The translations under genes were made by a program, and so were the position numbers. Under the pieces are notes generated by a model that had not been told where the DNA came from, made no database searches, and was given only the letters and a program-made list of their open reading frames with translations. A stretch of DNA of 62,266 bases from Flavobacteriales bacterium (GTDB lineage: Bacteria > Bacteroidota > Bacteroidia > Flavobacteriales_D > Crocinitomicaceae). Positions 52,961 to 62,191 of the stretch are shown here, one piece after another (position 1 is the stretch's first letter; each line of letters begins with the position of its first letter). The DNA is taken from assembly GCA_947491305.1 (NCBI GenBank), contig CANLIL010000011.1, positions 1 to 62,266 of the forward strand, written 5' to 3'.

Positions 52961-55900
52961 ATGAAAACAATACATCATTTATTTTTAATCGTTTTAGCAC
53001 TCAGTTGGAGTCTAAAATCAGTTGCTCAGGCAACGAATGGAGTTGTAGCAAATAATGGTTATAATCTTAGCGGGTATCTCGGTTGGAATAACACCAGCGG
53101 CTTCAACCCACTTTTCTTCAAAACAAATGCTATCAACCGCATGAAGCTCAATGGCAACTACTCCAGCGGAACCAACCAATACGCCATCGACGGCTTTACG
53201 TTTGGGGCTACAGCTACCAACATTAACACCTCGGGGTATTTGCTCCTTGGGCAGGAAGTGCAAAACGGCACTTTTTTTAATACAAAAGGTGCATTTTCAA
53301 TGTTGCATTTAAATGGCGATAAAGGCGCGTTTGTTCAGGAATTAGGCTATCGTCCGTGGATGCGCACTGGAATTACATTTACAGACAACCAAGACTTGAG
53401 CTATTTTGGCTTGCGGCAAGTGGGAACAGGTAACGATATTACAGAAACAACAATGACGTGGTCTGATAATTCGAGCACTGCTAATGGTCCTGATGACTTT
53501 GTTTTTCGTTTCACTGGCGGTAACTGGTCGGGAAGCGCCACTACCACCAATACTGATTTAAGAACGATTTCAGATTTTGATGGGATGCACATTGGGCGCT
53601 TTACAGGTGAAGGATTGTTTGGTTTAGGCAATACATTTGGCATACAAAATACGAGCATTCCTGCTAATTTGTATGTACGCCCACAATCAATTTTTCACCT
53701 CAGTTATGACCGACAAGCAAATGCAATAAATGAGCGCTTTGGGTTCATGCAAGTTACGTTGCGCGATGCAACTATTGCGAGAGGTACCGGCGAAACCGAA
53801 TTTGATGGTTTGCGTTTTGGTATAGATAATGACGTGCTTACCACAGCCGGAACTACTTACTTAAACAGTTATTTGCGTTGGCAAGAAAACACACCATTTA
53901 TCGTGCAAACAGATTGGGACAATGCAGCAGGTGGCGTAGAAGCAGGTGAACGCATCAGGGTTTCAACAACTGCATCACCAGGTGTACCAGCAACGATGTT
54001 AAATGCAGCAAACACAACGCGGGTTGCAATTCCGTATAATGGCAATGTGCCCATAACAACACCATATGCTCTATTCAATCTTGGAACCAATCCGGTTTCT
54101 AATTTTTCACGCTACATGGATGACGGTGTTTTAACAAGCTTATTGTCAACCAATTTATTTTCTGGCATTACACCTGTTAACTATGCAAAAGCGCCTTTAA
54201 CAGCAGTTGTTGGTTTTGGAGGAAGTGATCTTGTCTTTATGAATTCCAATACAAGTTCAAATTTAGTGGATAATGATAAAGTTTGTGTACGAATAGATAA
54301 AACTACCAGAAATGTTGGGATTGGAAATTTTGGGCCTTTAGGTTCAATTAATACTGCCCCTTCTGAAAGAATAGATGTAGAAGGAAACGGCAGGTTTAGA
54401 GATATTCCCGCACAAGGTGGGCAATCACTTATTTTAGGTTTGCAGATTTCTACTACAAATCCAAATGATGTTGAATTATCTAGGTTAAGTTTCCCTAACA
54501 ACCCTAATGTTGCATTATTAGGAAATGGTACTTTTGGTCCGATTTCAAATCTAAGCGCTAATAATGGAAATTCAGTGAGTGGGAATAATGTTGTTTTAGG
54601 TCAAAATGTAAATCAAATAGGTTCGCCTGCAATTTTACTAAGCAATCGCCAAATACCATTAAATAATTTCAATATATTGTATACAGGTTCAGGAAGAATT
54701 GGTATTGGTAATAACTTTACTTCTATTTCTCCTATTGCAAAAATGGATATAAGAGCTTCTTCAATCGACCCAACTGGACTTTATATTAACAATACGAATA
54801 ATATGGCTAGTATTCCTTTGTATGATTTAAATAAAATTGAAAACGCAGCAACTGGAACACTCATTAATCAATCATTAGTTGTATTAACTTCTGGAAATCC
54901 AACCAAAAGAGCTGTTGGTATTAACACATCTGCTAATACTAATTTATCACCAATAAATGTAGGTATTGAAGGTTGGGGAATTGATGCTATAAATTCAAGT
55001 ATTGGCGGGCAATTTTCTGGAAGTAGAACAGCTAATAACACGAATAATACAGTAAGTATTGGTGCTTTATGTGGTGCAAATAATAGTTTAACTAATTACG
55101 GAATATCAACTAGAGGAGGAAATCCAGGAGATATAACAAGTCAAAATAACTATGGCGTTTATTCACAAGCAATTGGAGGTGCTATTTCTTATGGTATTTA
55201 TGCAGAAGGAATAAATGGATCATCTATCAACAGAGCAGGCTATTTTAATGGAATTGTAGAATCTGTTACTGGTACTTTCATATCAGATCAACAATTTAAA
55301 GATAGTGTACATCAATTACATGGAAGTTTAAATGCGCTAGCACAATTGAATCCAGTTGAATATGTTTTTGATGTAGCTAATTACCCTCAATTTAATTTTA
55401 CATCTGAAAAACAATTTGGATTTATTGCGCAAGAAGTTGAACAAGAATTTCCAAACCTAGTATATAAAAGTGTAATGCCAGCAAAAATAGATTCAGTGGG
55501 TAATGTGATTTCACCTGAAACTCCCTATAAGTCGCTTAATTACATTGGATTAATACCAATTAACACACAAGCTATTAAAGAATTAAATGCAATTGTTACT
55601 GCGCAAGCAACTGTTATCGATTCATTGTCTCAAAAATTAGATGAGGTAAATATGCGTTTATCAAAATTAGAAAATTGTTTATCTAATCTACTACCATCTT
55701 TGTGTGAAGCAAATGCATCTTATCTTCCAGAGAATCAAACTAATCTACAATACAAACAAGTAGACAACGTTAAATTATCTTCATTAAGCTCAATTGTATT
55801 GTACCAAAACAATCCAAATCCGTTCAATGAAACAACAGATATTATGGTTACAATTCCTGCGGAGGTTAAAAATGCACAACTCAAATTTTATAGTATCAAC

Positions 55901-56047
55901 GGAACGTTAATTAAAGAATACACGATTGAAGAACGTGGTACTAGTAAATTAAAAATTGATGGAAACGAATTGATCAACGGAATTTATACGTATTCATTAA
56001 TCATTGATGGTAAAGAATTTGCTACCAAAAAAATGATCAAACAATAA
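52961..56047 (+). CDS. T9SS type A cargo with an S74 (tail-fibre) chaperone domain
   Basis: 1028 residues. Signal peptide ending SVAQA (about 24). N-terminal and middle parts (25-770) are Gly/Asn/Thr-rich beta structure like phage tail fibres. Residues 772-890 match the S74 intramolecular chaperone domain: FISDQQFKDSVHQLHGSL, then LNPVEYVF, FGFIAQEVEQEFPNLV, YIGLIPI, AIKEL; candidate catalytic S775 and K780 are present. A coiled coil follows (about 865-910). The last ~80 residues (YQNNPNPFNETTDI ... ATKKMIKQ) are a T9SS type A sorting domain. Base composition shifts from GC-richer (to about 54.2 kb) to AT-richer in the 3' part. Confidence 0.87.
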   Translation: MKTIHHLFLIVLALSWSLKSVAQATNGVVANNGYNLSGYLGWNNTSGFNPLFFKTNAINRMKLNGNYSSGTNQYAIDGFTFGATATNINTSGYLLLGQEVQNGTFFNTKGAFSMLHLNGDKGAFVQELGYRPWMRTGITFTDNQDLSYFGLRQVGTGNDITETTMTWSDNSSTANGPDDFVFRFTGGNWSGSATTTNTDLRTISDFDGMHIGRFTGEGLFGLGNTFGIQNTSIPANLYVRPQSIFHLSYDRQANAINERFGFMQVTLRDATIARGTGETEFDGLRFGIDNDVLTTAGTTYLNSYLRWQENTPFIVQTDWDNAAGGVEAGERIRVSTTASPGVPATMLNAANTTRVAIPYNGNVPITTPYALFNLGTNPVSNFSRYMDDGVLTSLLSTNLFSGITPVNYAKAPLTAVVGFGGSDLVFMNSNTSSNLVDNDKVCVRIDKTTRNVGIGNFGPLGSINTAPSERIDVEGNGRFRDIPAQGGQSLILGLQISTTNPNDVELSRLSFPNNPNVALLGNGTFGPISNLSANNGNSVSGNNVVLGQNVNQIGSPAILLSNRQIPLNNFNILYTGSGRIGIGNNFTSISPIAKMDIRASSIDPTGLYINNTNNMASIPLYDLNKIENAATGTLINQSLVVLTSGNPTKRAVGINTSANTNLSPINVGIEGWGIDAINSSIGGQFSGSRTANNTNNTVSIGALCGANNSLTNYGISTRGGNPGDITSQNNYGVYSQAIGGAISYGIYAEGINGSSINRAGYFNGIVESVTGTFISDQQFKDSVHQLHGSLNALAQLNPVEYVFDVANYPQFNFTSEKQFGFIAQEVEQEFPNLVYKSVMPAKIDSVGNVISPETPYKSLNYIGLIPINTQAIKELNAIVTAQATVIDSLSQKLDEVNMRLSKLENCLSNLLPSLCEANASYLPENQTNLQYKQVDNVKLSSLSSIVLYQNNPNPFNETTDIMVTIPAEVKNAQLKFYSINGTLIKEYTIEERGTSKLKIDGNELINGIYTYSLIIDGKEFATKKMIKQ

Positions 56048-56061
56048 GAAAAAAAGTATTA

Positions 56062-56098
56062 AAAAGATGGACTATTTTATAATAGTTCATCTTTTAAT
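56062..56098. terminator. Bidirectional terminator between the S74 gene and lepA
   Basis: AAAAGATGGACTATT (56062-56076) and AATAGTTCATCTTTT (56081-56095) pair over 15 bases with one G-T pair. It overlaps the lepA stop codon and serves both converging genes. Confidence 0.8.
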
Positions 56099-57890
56099 CA
56101 TTCAATTTCAAAACGGCCATAAACGCTTCTTGTGGTACTTCCACACGTCCTACTTGGCGCATGCGTTTTTTACCTTCTTTTTGTTTTTCTAACAATTTAC
56201 GTTTACGGGAAATATCACCACCATAACATTTTGCGGTAACATCTTTTCGCAAAGCTTTAATGGTTTCTCGGGCAATAATTTTTGCGCCAATTGCTGCTTG
56301 AATTGGAATCTCGAATTGTTGACGCGGGATTAATTCTTTCAACTTAGAACAGATTTTTTTCCCTAAATCAAAGGCATTGCTTCGGTGAACCAAAGCAGAA
56401 AGCGCATCTAATTGTTCGCCGTTCAACAATAAATCCATTTTAATCAAATCCGATTGTTTGTAACCAATTGGATGATAATCAAACGAAGCATAACCTCGTG
56501 AAACAGATTTCAAACGATCGTAAAAGTCAAATACGATCTCCGCCAACGGCATTTCAAACGTTAATTCAACACGGTCTTGCGTTAAATAAACTTGATTTTT
56601 AATTTCGCCACGTTTCTCAATACACAAGTTCATGATTTGACCGATGTATTCAGATTTTGTAATGACTTGTGCTTTTATATACGGCTCTTCAATTCTTTCA
56701 ACACCAGAAGGATCAGGCAATTCCGAAGGATTGTTGACAATAAACGCTTTTTCCTTGTCTTTGTGTAAATAGCAGAAGTACGAAACGTTCGGAACAGTTG
56801 TGATTACCGTCATATTGAATTCGCGTTCCAATCGTTCTTGGATAATTTCCATGTGCAACATTCCTAAGAATCCACAACGGAAACCAAAGCCTAAAGCTGC
56901 AGAAGATTCTGGCTCAAACACCAAGGAAGAATCGTTTAATTGCAATTTTTCCATGGAATAACGCAATTCTTCGTAATCGTCTGTTTCAACGGGATAAATT
57001 CCAGCAAAAACCATTGGTTTTACGTCTTCAAATCCTTTAATTGGAATCTCACAAGGATTTGCAGCCAAGGTTAGCGTATCACCAACTTTAACTTCTTTCG
57101 CCGTTTTAATTCCTGAAATAATATACCCAACATCGCCAGCACGTACTTCTTTTTTAGGATTCAACTCCATTTTCAAAATCCCCACTTCTTCCGCATTGTA
57201 ATCTTTCCCTGTGTTTAAGAAACGCACTTTATCACCCTTGCGGATAACCCCATTTTTAACGCGGTAATAGGCAATAATTCCTCGGAAAGGGTTGAATACA
57301 GAATCAAAAATCATGGCTTGAAGCGGCCCGTTTTCATCTCCTTTAGGAGCTGGAATACGCGTGAGAATTGCTTCTAAAATCTTGTCAACGCCCAATCCTG
57401 TTTTACCAGATGCGGGAATGATGTCTTCCATATCGCAGCCAATCAATTCAATGATTTGATCGGATACTTCTTCCGGCATTGCGCCAGGAAGGTCCATTTT
57501 ATTTAAAATTGGAATGATTTCTAAATCGTGCTCTAAGGCTAAATACAAATTTGAAATCGTTTGCGCTTCAATTCCTTGCGATGCATCTACAATTAACAAA
57601 GCCCCTTCACACGCTGCGATTGAACGCGAAACTTCGTAAGAAAAATCTACGTGTCCGGGAGTATCAATTAAATTTAAAATATAATCTTCGCCCTCAAACG
57701 TATAATTCATTTGAATCGCGTGACTCTTAATTGTAATTCCACGTTCACGCTCGAGGTCCATATCATCCAAAGCTTGCGCTTTCATATCACGATCAGAAAT
57801 TGTCCCAGTAGTTTGCAAGAGACGATCGGCAAGTGTACTTTTCCCGTGATCGATGTGTGCGATGATACAAAAATTGCGTATATTTTTCAT
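56094..57890 (-). CDS. lepA: Elongation factor 4
   Basis: 598 residues, full length. GTPase motifs [15 protein letters not shown] (P-loop), [16 protein letters not shown] and the effector RGITIKSH; domains II, III and V follow, then the LepA-specific C-terminal domain (about 490-598, with [18 protein letters not shown]). Back-translocates ribosomes and aids initiation under stress. ATG 57890 with its own promoter. Confidence 0.97.
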   Translation of the reverse strand: MKNIRNFCIIAHIDHGKSTLADRLLQTTGTISDRDMKAQALDDMDLERERGITIKSHAIQMNYTFEGEDYILNLIDTPGHVDFSYEVSRSIAACEGALLIVDASQGIEAQTISNLYLALEHDLEIIPILNKMDLPGAMPEEVSDQIIELIGCDMEDIIPASGKTGLGVDKILEAILTRIPAPKGDENGPLQAMIFDSVFNPFRGIIAYYRVKNGVIRKGDKVRFLNTGKDYNAEEVGILKMELNPKKEVRAGDVGYIISGIKTAKEVKVGDTLTLAANPCEIPIKGFEDVKPMVFAGIYPVETDDYEELRYSMEKLQLNDSSLVFEPESSAALGFGFRCGFLGMLHMEIIQERLEREFNMTVITTVPNVSYFCYLHKDKEKAFIVNNPSELPDPSGVERIEEPYIKAQVITKSEYIGQIMNLCIEKRGEIKNQVYLTQDRVELTFEMPLAEIVFDFYDRLKSVSRGYASFDYHPIGYKQSDLIKMDLLLNGEQLDALSALVHRSNAFDLGKKICSKLKELIPRQQFEIPIQAAIGAKIIARETIKALRKDVTAKCYGGDISRKRKLLEKQKEGKKRMRQVGRVEVPQEAFMAVLKLND

Positions 57891-57934
57891 GTAAAAATGC
57901 TTCGTATTGTTGTTTTTAATTTTCCAAAGGAATA

Positions 57935-57968
57935 CAAAAGTACGTCAAAAAATCAAAAAAATCATCAA
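57935..57968 (-). promoter_or_regulatory. Promoter of lepA
   Basis: Minus strand: TTG (57968-57966), 23 bases, perfect TACTTTTG (57942-57935); leader of about 40 bases. Confidence 0.55.
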
Positions 57969-58004
57969 CTTCAAAAGGAAGCATTGGTGAATAAATTAGA
58001 AACT

Positions 58005-58037
58005 AAAAAAGGAAGCAACGAGTACCTCCTTTTTTTT
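58005..58037. terminator. Hairpin with T-runs on both strands
   Basis: AAAAAAGGA (58005-58013) and TCCTTTTTT (58027-58035) around a 13-base loop. It lies in the gap between two divergent genes, where no annotated transcript ends; so it may close an unannotated RNA. Confidence 0.6.
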
Positions 58038-58313
58038 ACCTAAAACTACTACTACTTATGAAACTAACTAAACTACTTTGTTTTAAATTGACATTTTAAG
58101 GTCAAATTCAAAAGGCTTGTTATACTACTATGACGTAGAAAGCTTAAAAATAGTATGCATCAACGTAAAATTTAACTTAAATTATGAATTAATAGGTTTA
58201 CAAATGTTTTTAAATTATTGAAATACAACTAGTTATACTTATTAACAATTCATCAGTTAAATATTATTTTTGTTCAATTTAAACGCATTGGTTTTATTTT
58301 TAACTTCGCTTCG
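58038..58313. other. Gene-free stretch of 276 bases upstream of ftsX
   Basis: The gap between lepA and ftsX is 423 bases in all, the longest in the window. Besides the lepA promoter, the hairpin and the ftsX -7 box I see a CTACTACTACT run (58047-58057), the inverted pair TTGAC/GTCAA around 58088-58106, and otherwise AT-rich unstructured DNA. No ORF of note. A small RNA read leftward and ended by the hairpin at 58005 is possible but not shown. Confidence 0.3.
58301..58308 (+). promoter_or_regulatory. -7 promoter box of ftsX
   Basis: TAACTTCG, one mismatch to TAnnTTTG, 5 bases before the ftsX ATG; another near-leaderless arrangement. Confidence 0.4.
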
Positions 58314-59204
58314 ATGAGTACAACTGCAGAAAAATATAGTAAAAAAGGGGTTCGAACGAGTTACATTTCAACTGTCATTGGAATTTCCCTTGTCTTGTTT
58401 ATGATTGGATTGGTTTTAGCAGCCGTTTTTGGTTTAGAAAATGTGCAACGTCAAGCGAAAGAAAGTTTGCAAGGCGATTTGTTTTTTATGCCAGAAGTCA
58501 ACAATGCCGATATCAAGCAAATCGAACAAGAATTAAAAACGTGGAGCCAATTTAGCGCTGTTTATTTTGTATCACCCGACCGTGCAATTGAAGAGTTTTC
58601 TGGGACAGATCAAAATTCCGGGCAAATTTTAGGAATTTTTGAAGGCGATAATCCTTTGCCTGCAACCATTAGTTTTCGTCCAAAAGCAGAACATGCAACG
58701 AAAGTGGGTATGGAGAAAATAAAATTTGCTTTATTAAAAGCCTATCCCGATCAATTGGATGAGGTAAATTATGACAAATCAAGTGTTGAATCAGTTAATA
58801 TTGGCTTTAAGCAATTTGTTTTGTTGTTTTTAGTGGTTGCAATTTTATTGATAACAGTTGCTGTAGCAATGATCAACAACACGATTCGTTTGGCCTTGTA
58901 TTCAAAACGTTTTACCATTAAAACCATGCAATTAGTTGGTGCAACAGCTGGATTTATTCGCAAGCCGTTTATTTTGCAATCGATTTATCAAGGTGTAATT
59001 TCTGCATTAATTGGATTGGGCTTGTTATTAACCTTGTTTTATGCGTTGAATAATGTTTTGAGTACCTTAGAAATTAGTTTCTCGTTGGAAAGCTTCTTAA
59101 TTCTTTCAATCTCACTAATTTTAATAGGTATCGTCATCACTGTAATTTCAACTTGGATAGCGCTTAACAAATATTTGCGTATGAAATTGGATGATTTGTA
59201 TTAA
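58314..59204 (+). CDS. ftsX: Cell-division permease-like protein
   Basis: 296 residues. First helix about 20-43, a periplasmic domain (about 45-165, FtsX extracellular domain), then three helices (about 170-195, 220-245, 265-290). The last part has the MacB/FtsX fold motif KRFTIKTMQLVGATAGFIRKPF. Works with the ATPase FtsE (gene at 23778, opposite strand). First gene of a rightward run: ftsX-DUF3098-uppP-truB, a typical Bacteroidota order. Confidence 0.92.
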   Translation: MSTTAEKYSKKGVRTSYISTVIGISLVLFMIGLVLAAVFGLENVQRQAKESLQGDLFFMPEVNNADIKQIEQELKTWSQFSAVYFVSPDRAIEEFSGTDQNSGQILGIFEGDNPLPATISFRPKAEHATKVGMEKIKFALLKAYPDQLDEVNYDKSSVESVNIGFKQFVLLFLVVAILLITVAVAMINNTIRLALYSKRFTIKTMQLVGATAGFIRKPFILQSIYQGVISALIGLGLLLTLFYALNNVLSTLEISFSLESFLILSISLILIGIVITVISTWIALNKYLRMKLDDLY

Positions 59205-59213
59205 ATTTGTTTT

Positions 59214-59459
59214 ATGGAAACTAAAAAATCAAACTTCGGGTTTCATCCTGAAAATTATAAATTGTTAATCATTGGATTAATCATCAATATTATTGGCTTT
59301 CTTTTAATGATCGGTGGAGCCGCAAAAGACCCCAACGAATTTAACAAGTCAGAAATATTCAGTTCTGTTAGAATTACACTTGCTCCACTATTCATTGTTG
59401 CTGGTTATGTTGTAATTTTCTTTGCGATTATGCGTAAGCCTAAGGCTAAAAAAGATTAA
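59214..59459 (+). CDS. DUF3098 small membrane protein
   Basis: 81 residues, two membrane helices (about 16-38 and 52-73: LLIIGLIINIIGFLLMIGG and LAPLFIVAGYVVIFFAIM), basic C-terminus. Matches the Bacteroidota-specific DUF3098 family, regularly found after ftsX. Could be an accessory subunit of FtsX or UppP. Nothing is proven. Confidence 0.85.
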   Translation: METKKSNFGFHPENYKLLIIGLIINIIGFLLMIGGAAKDPNEFNKSEIFSSVRITLAPLFIVAGYVVIFFAIMRKPKAKKD

Positions 59460-59468
59460 TTTTTCTTT

Positions 59469-60287
59469 ATGGATTTTATTCAAGCACTTGTGTTGGCTTT
59501 CATTGAAGGCTTAACAGAGTTTTTACCTATTTCTTCTACAGCACACATGATTTTTGCGAGTTCTATTTTTGGAACAGCTAATGATGAATTTGTGAAAATG
59601 TTTCAAGTTTCGATTCAATTTGGAGCAATTTTATCTGTTGTAGCGCTTTATTGGAAAAAGTTTTTTGATTTTAAATCAATTTCATTTTACTTAAAATTAG
59701 CCTTGGCAGTTATTCCAGCCTTGATCTTAGGAAAGTTGTTTGATGACAAAATTGAAGCAGTGCTTGAAAGTCCAATTCCAATTGCAATTGTATTAATTAT
59801 TGGAGGCATCGTGCTATTGTTCATTGATCGGTTCTTTAAAAATCCTACGATTCAAAAAGAGGAAAACATTGGAATTCCCAAAGCAATTGCTATTGGATTT
59901 TGGCAATGTTTAGCGATGATGCCCGGAACTAGTCGTTCGGCTGCTTCTATTATTGGTGGAATGCAGCAAGGCTTGTCTCGTAAAGTAGCAGCAGAATTTA
60001 GTTTCTTTTTAGCTGTCCCAACAATGCTAGCTGTTACCTGTTATTCCATCTTTTTAAAAGATTGGAAGTACAAAGGGGTTGAGCAAAAAGGGTATGAGAT
60101 GATTACAGCTTCTTCTCAAAATATTGGCTTATTTGTTATCGGAAATGTTGTTGCATTTGTTGTTGCTGCGATGGCGATTAAGTTTTTCATACAGTTTATT
60201 GAGAAACATGGTTTTCGCATTTGGGGTTGGTATCGAATTGTCGTTGGGATTCTTTTATTACTTCTTTTCACGGTGGTTTTCAAATGA
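59469..60287 (+). CDS. uppP: Undecaprenyl-diphosphatase
   Basis: 272 residues, seven or eight membrane helices. BacA/UppP motifs EGLTEFLPISSTAH (residues 14-27) and MPGTSRSAASIIGG carry the catalytic Glu, His/Ser and Arg. Recycles undecaprenyl diphosphate to the monophosphate lipid carrier for cell-wall and polysaccharide synthesis. Its TGA overlaps the truB ATG (ATGA). Confidence 0.96.
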   Translation: MDFIQALVLAFIEGLTEFLPISSTAHMIFASSIFGTANDEFVKMFQVSIQFGAILSVVALYWKKFFDFKSISFYLKLALAVIPALILGKLFDDKIEAVLESPIPIAIVLIIGGIVLLFIDRFFKNPTIQKEENIGIPKAIAIGFWQCLAMMPGTSRSAASIIGGMQQGLSRKVAAEFSFFLAVPTMLAVTCYSIFLKDWKYKGVEQKGYEMITASSQNIGLFVIGNVVAFVVAAMAIKFFIQFIEKHGFRIWGWYRIVVGILLLLLFTVVFK

Positions 60288-60973
60288 ATTTTTTAGAAGG
60301 AGAAACGTTATTGGTCGACAAGCCATTGAATTGGACATCGTTTGATGTTGTCAATAAATTGCGTTGGAACATCAAACAAGTTCTAAATCTAAAAAAAGTA
60401 AAAGTTGGTCACGCAGGAACACTCGATCCTTTAGCAACAGGTTTATTGGTGATTTGTACAGGAAAAAATACCAAAAAAATCGATGCGTTAATGGCCGGAA
60501 TGAAAACGTACACGGGAACTATTTTACTCGGAAAAACGACTCCTTCGTATGATTTAGAATCGGCCTACGATCATGAATTTCCAACAGCTCACATTACACC
60601 AGAAATGTTGGAAGCAGTTCGGCAAACTTTTATCGGAGTTTTGCAACAAACGCCCCCGATTTTTTCCGCGAAACAAGTTGATGGAAAAAGAGCGTATGAC
60701 CTTGCCAGAGCTGGAAAAGAAGTCGTGTTAAAGTCCAATCAAATAGAAGTCACAGAATTTACGATTAATACCAAACGTTTTCCAGAAATTGATTTTGAAA
60801 TTACGTGCTCAAAAGGAACCTATATTCGTTCTATTGCCCATGACTTTGGGAAAGCGTTAGAATCAGGCGGTACATTAATTGCTTTACGCCGAACAAAATC
60901 GGGCGCACAATCGATTACAGAAGCCAAATCTGTTGAGGAATGGATTGAAATTATCCAAGGAAGTCAGCAATAA
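60284..60973 (+). CDS. truB: tRNA pseudouridine-55 synthase
   Basis: 229 residues from ATG 60284; earlier codons overlap uppP in another frame. Catalytic D48 in VGHAGTLDPLATG, at the same number as E. coli TruB, plus SKGTYIRSIAHDFG. It lacks the C-terminal PUA domain of the 314-residue E. coli protein; this short form is common in Bacteroidota. Makes the universal pseudouridine 55 in the tRNA T-loop. ATGA overlap with uppP. Confidence 0.94.
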   Translation: MNFLEGETLLVDKPLNWTSFDVVNKLRWNIKQVLNLKKVKVGHAGTLDPLATGLLVICTGKNTKKIDALMAGMKTYTGTILLGKTTPSYDLESAYDHEFPTAHITPEMLEAVRQTFIGVLQQTPPIFSAKQVDGKRAYDLARAGKEVVLKSNQIEVTEFTINTKRFPEIDFEITCSKGTYIRSIAHDFGKALESGGTLIALRRTKSGAQSITEAKSVEEWIEIIQGSQQ

Positions 60974-61017
60974 ATCGCCATTTTACCCGCTTGCAAGTTA
61001 TTAAGTAAGGCAAACAC

Positions 61018-61048
61018 TTGACAAGCCCTCTATTATTTTGTATCTTTG
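61018..61048 (+). promoter_or_regulatory. Promoter of queA
   Basis: TTGACA (61018-61023) and perfect TATCTTTG (61041-61048), 20 bases from the TTG to the -7 box. The strongest consensus match in the window; leader of about 30 bases. The spacer 60974-61083 holds nothing else. Confidence 0.7.
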
Positions 61049-61083
61049 CACACCTTTTCGAAAAAGGGTTAAAAATTGCATGT

Positions 61084-62142
61084 ATGAGTAAAATGAAACT
61101 TTCCGATTTTAGTTTTGACCTACCAGAAGAACTAGTTGCGGAATACCCAAGTGATAATCGTGACGAAGCGAAAATGATGGTTTTACACCGTGAAACAGGA
61201 AAAATCGAACACAAATTATTCAAAGACATTATTAATTACTTCACTGAAGGCGATGTAATGATTATGAATAATACACGTGTTTTTCCTGCTAGAATGTACG
61301 GTAACAAAGAAAAAACGGGTGCTAAAATCGAAGTGTTTTTATTGCGCGAATTGAACCGTGAAAGTTTATTATGGGATGTTTTAGTTGATCCGGCACGTAA
61401 AATTAGAATTGGAAATAAATTGTACTTCGGCGATGATGATTCATTGGTTGCAGAGGTAATTGATAACACGACATCTCGTGGTAGAACATTGCGTTTCTTA
61501 TTTGATGGTCCTTACGAAGACTTCAAAGCAAAAATCACAGAATTAGGAGAGACACCACTTCCGAAATACATTAAACGTGCAGTTGAACCAGAAGATGAAG
61601 ATCGTTACCAAACAATTTTCGCGAAAGAAGAAGGCGCTGTAGCAGCACCAACAGCAGGTTTGCATTTTTCACGAGAACTGATGAAACGTTTGGAGTTGAA
61701 AGGTATTCAATTTGCTGAAGTTACTCTTCATGTAGGTTTAGGAACGTTCCGTCAAGTTGAAGTAGAAGATTTAACGAAGCACAAAATGGATTCAGAACAA
61801 GTTATTATTTCTGAAAAATGCGCGAATACTGTAAACGAAGGGAAAAAGAATAAAAAACGCATTTGTGCAATTGGAACAACTTCCATGCGATCAATTGAAA
61901 CATCTGTTTCTACAGAAGGAACGTTGAAACCATATGATGGTTGGACCAATAAATTTATTTTCCCTCCATATGATTTTAGCATTGCTAATTGTATGGTTAC
62001 GAATTTCCATACGCCACTTTCTACCTTATTAATGATGATTTCTGCATTTTGCGGTCACGAATTAATGGTAGAAGCTTACAAACAAGCTGTTGAAAACAAG
62101 TACAAATTTTACTCTTATGGCGATGCCATGTTGATTTTGTAA
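61084..62142 (+). CDS. queA: S-adenosylmethionine:tRNA ribosyltransferase-isomerase
   Basis: 352 residues from ATG 61084; an earlier open stretch lies in the promoter, and ATG 61093 is a possible alternative. Family landmarks: [62 protein letters not shown] and [19 protein letters not shown]. Adds the cyclopentene-diol ring precursor to preQ1 in tRNA during queuosine synthesis. Ends in the terminator at 62166-62191. Confidence 0.95.
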   Translation: MSKMKLSDFSFDLPEELVAEYPSDNRDEAKMMVLHRETGKIEHKLFKDIINYFTEGDVMIMNNTRVFPARMYGNKEKTGAKIEVFLLRELNRESLLWDVLVDPARKIRIGNKLYFGDDDSLVAEVIDNTTSRGRTLRFLFDGPYEDFKAKITELGETPLPKYIKRAVEPEDEDRYQTIFAKEEGAVAAPTAGLHFSRELMKRLELKGIQFAEVTLHVGLGTFRQVEVEDLTKHKMDSEQVIISEKCANTVNEGKKNKKRICAIGTTSMRSIETSVSTEGTLKPYDGWTNKFIFPPYDFSIANCMVTNFHTPLSTLLMMISAFCGHELMVEAYKQAVENKYKFYSYGDAMLIL

Positions 62143-62165
62143 TTCCATATTTCATAGATGATACG

Positions 62166-62191
62166 AGGGAGGCAATTGTCTCCCTTTTTTT
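62166..62191 (+). terminator. Terminator of queA
   Basis: AGGGAG (62166-62171), 8-base loop, CTCCCT (62180-62185), then T7. The last 75 bases of the window contain only simple TTCGTG-type sequence. Confidence 0.8.

Noticed and set aside
58345-58362. tRNA T-loop-like GGTTCGAAC
   Set aside because: It lies inside the ftsX coding sequence, with no acceptor or anticodon arms around it.
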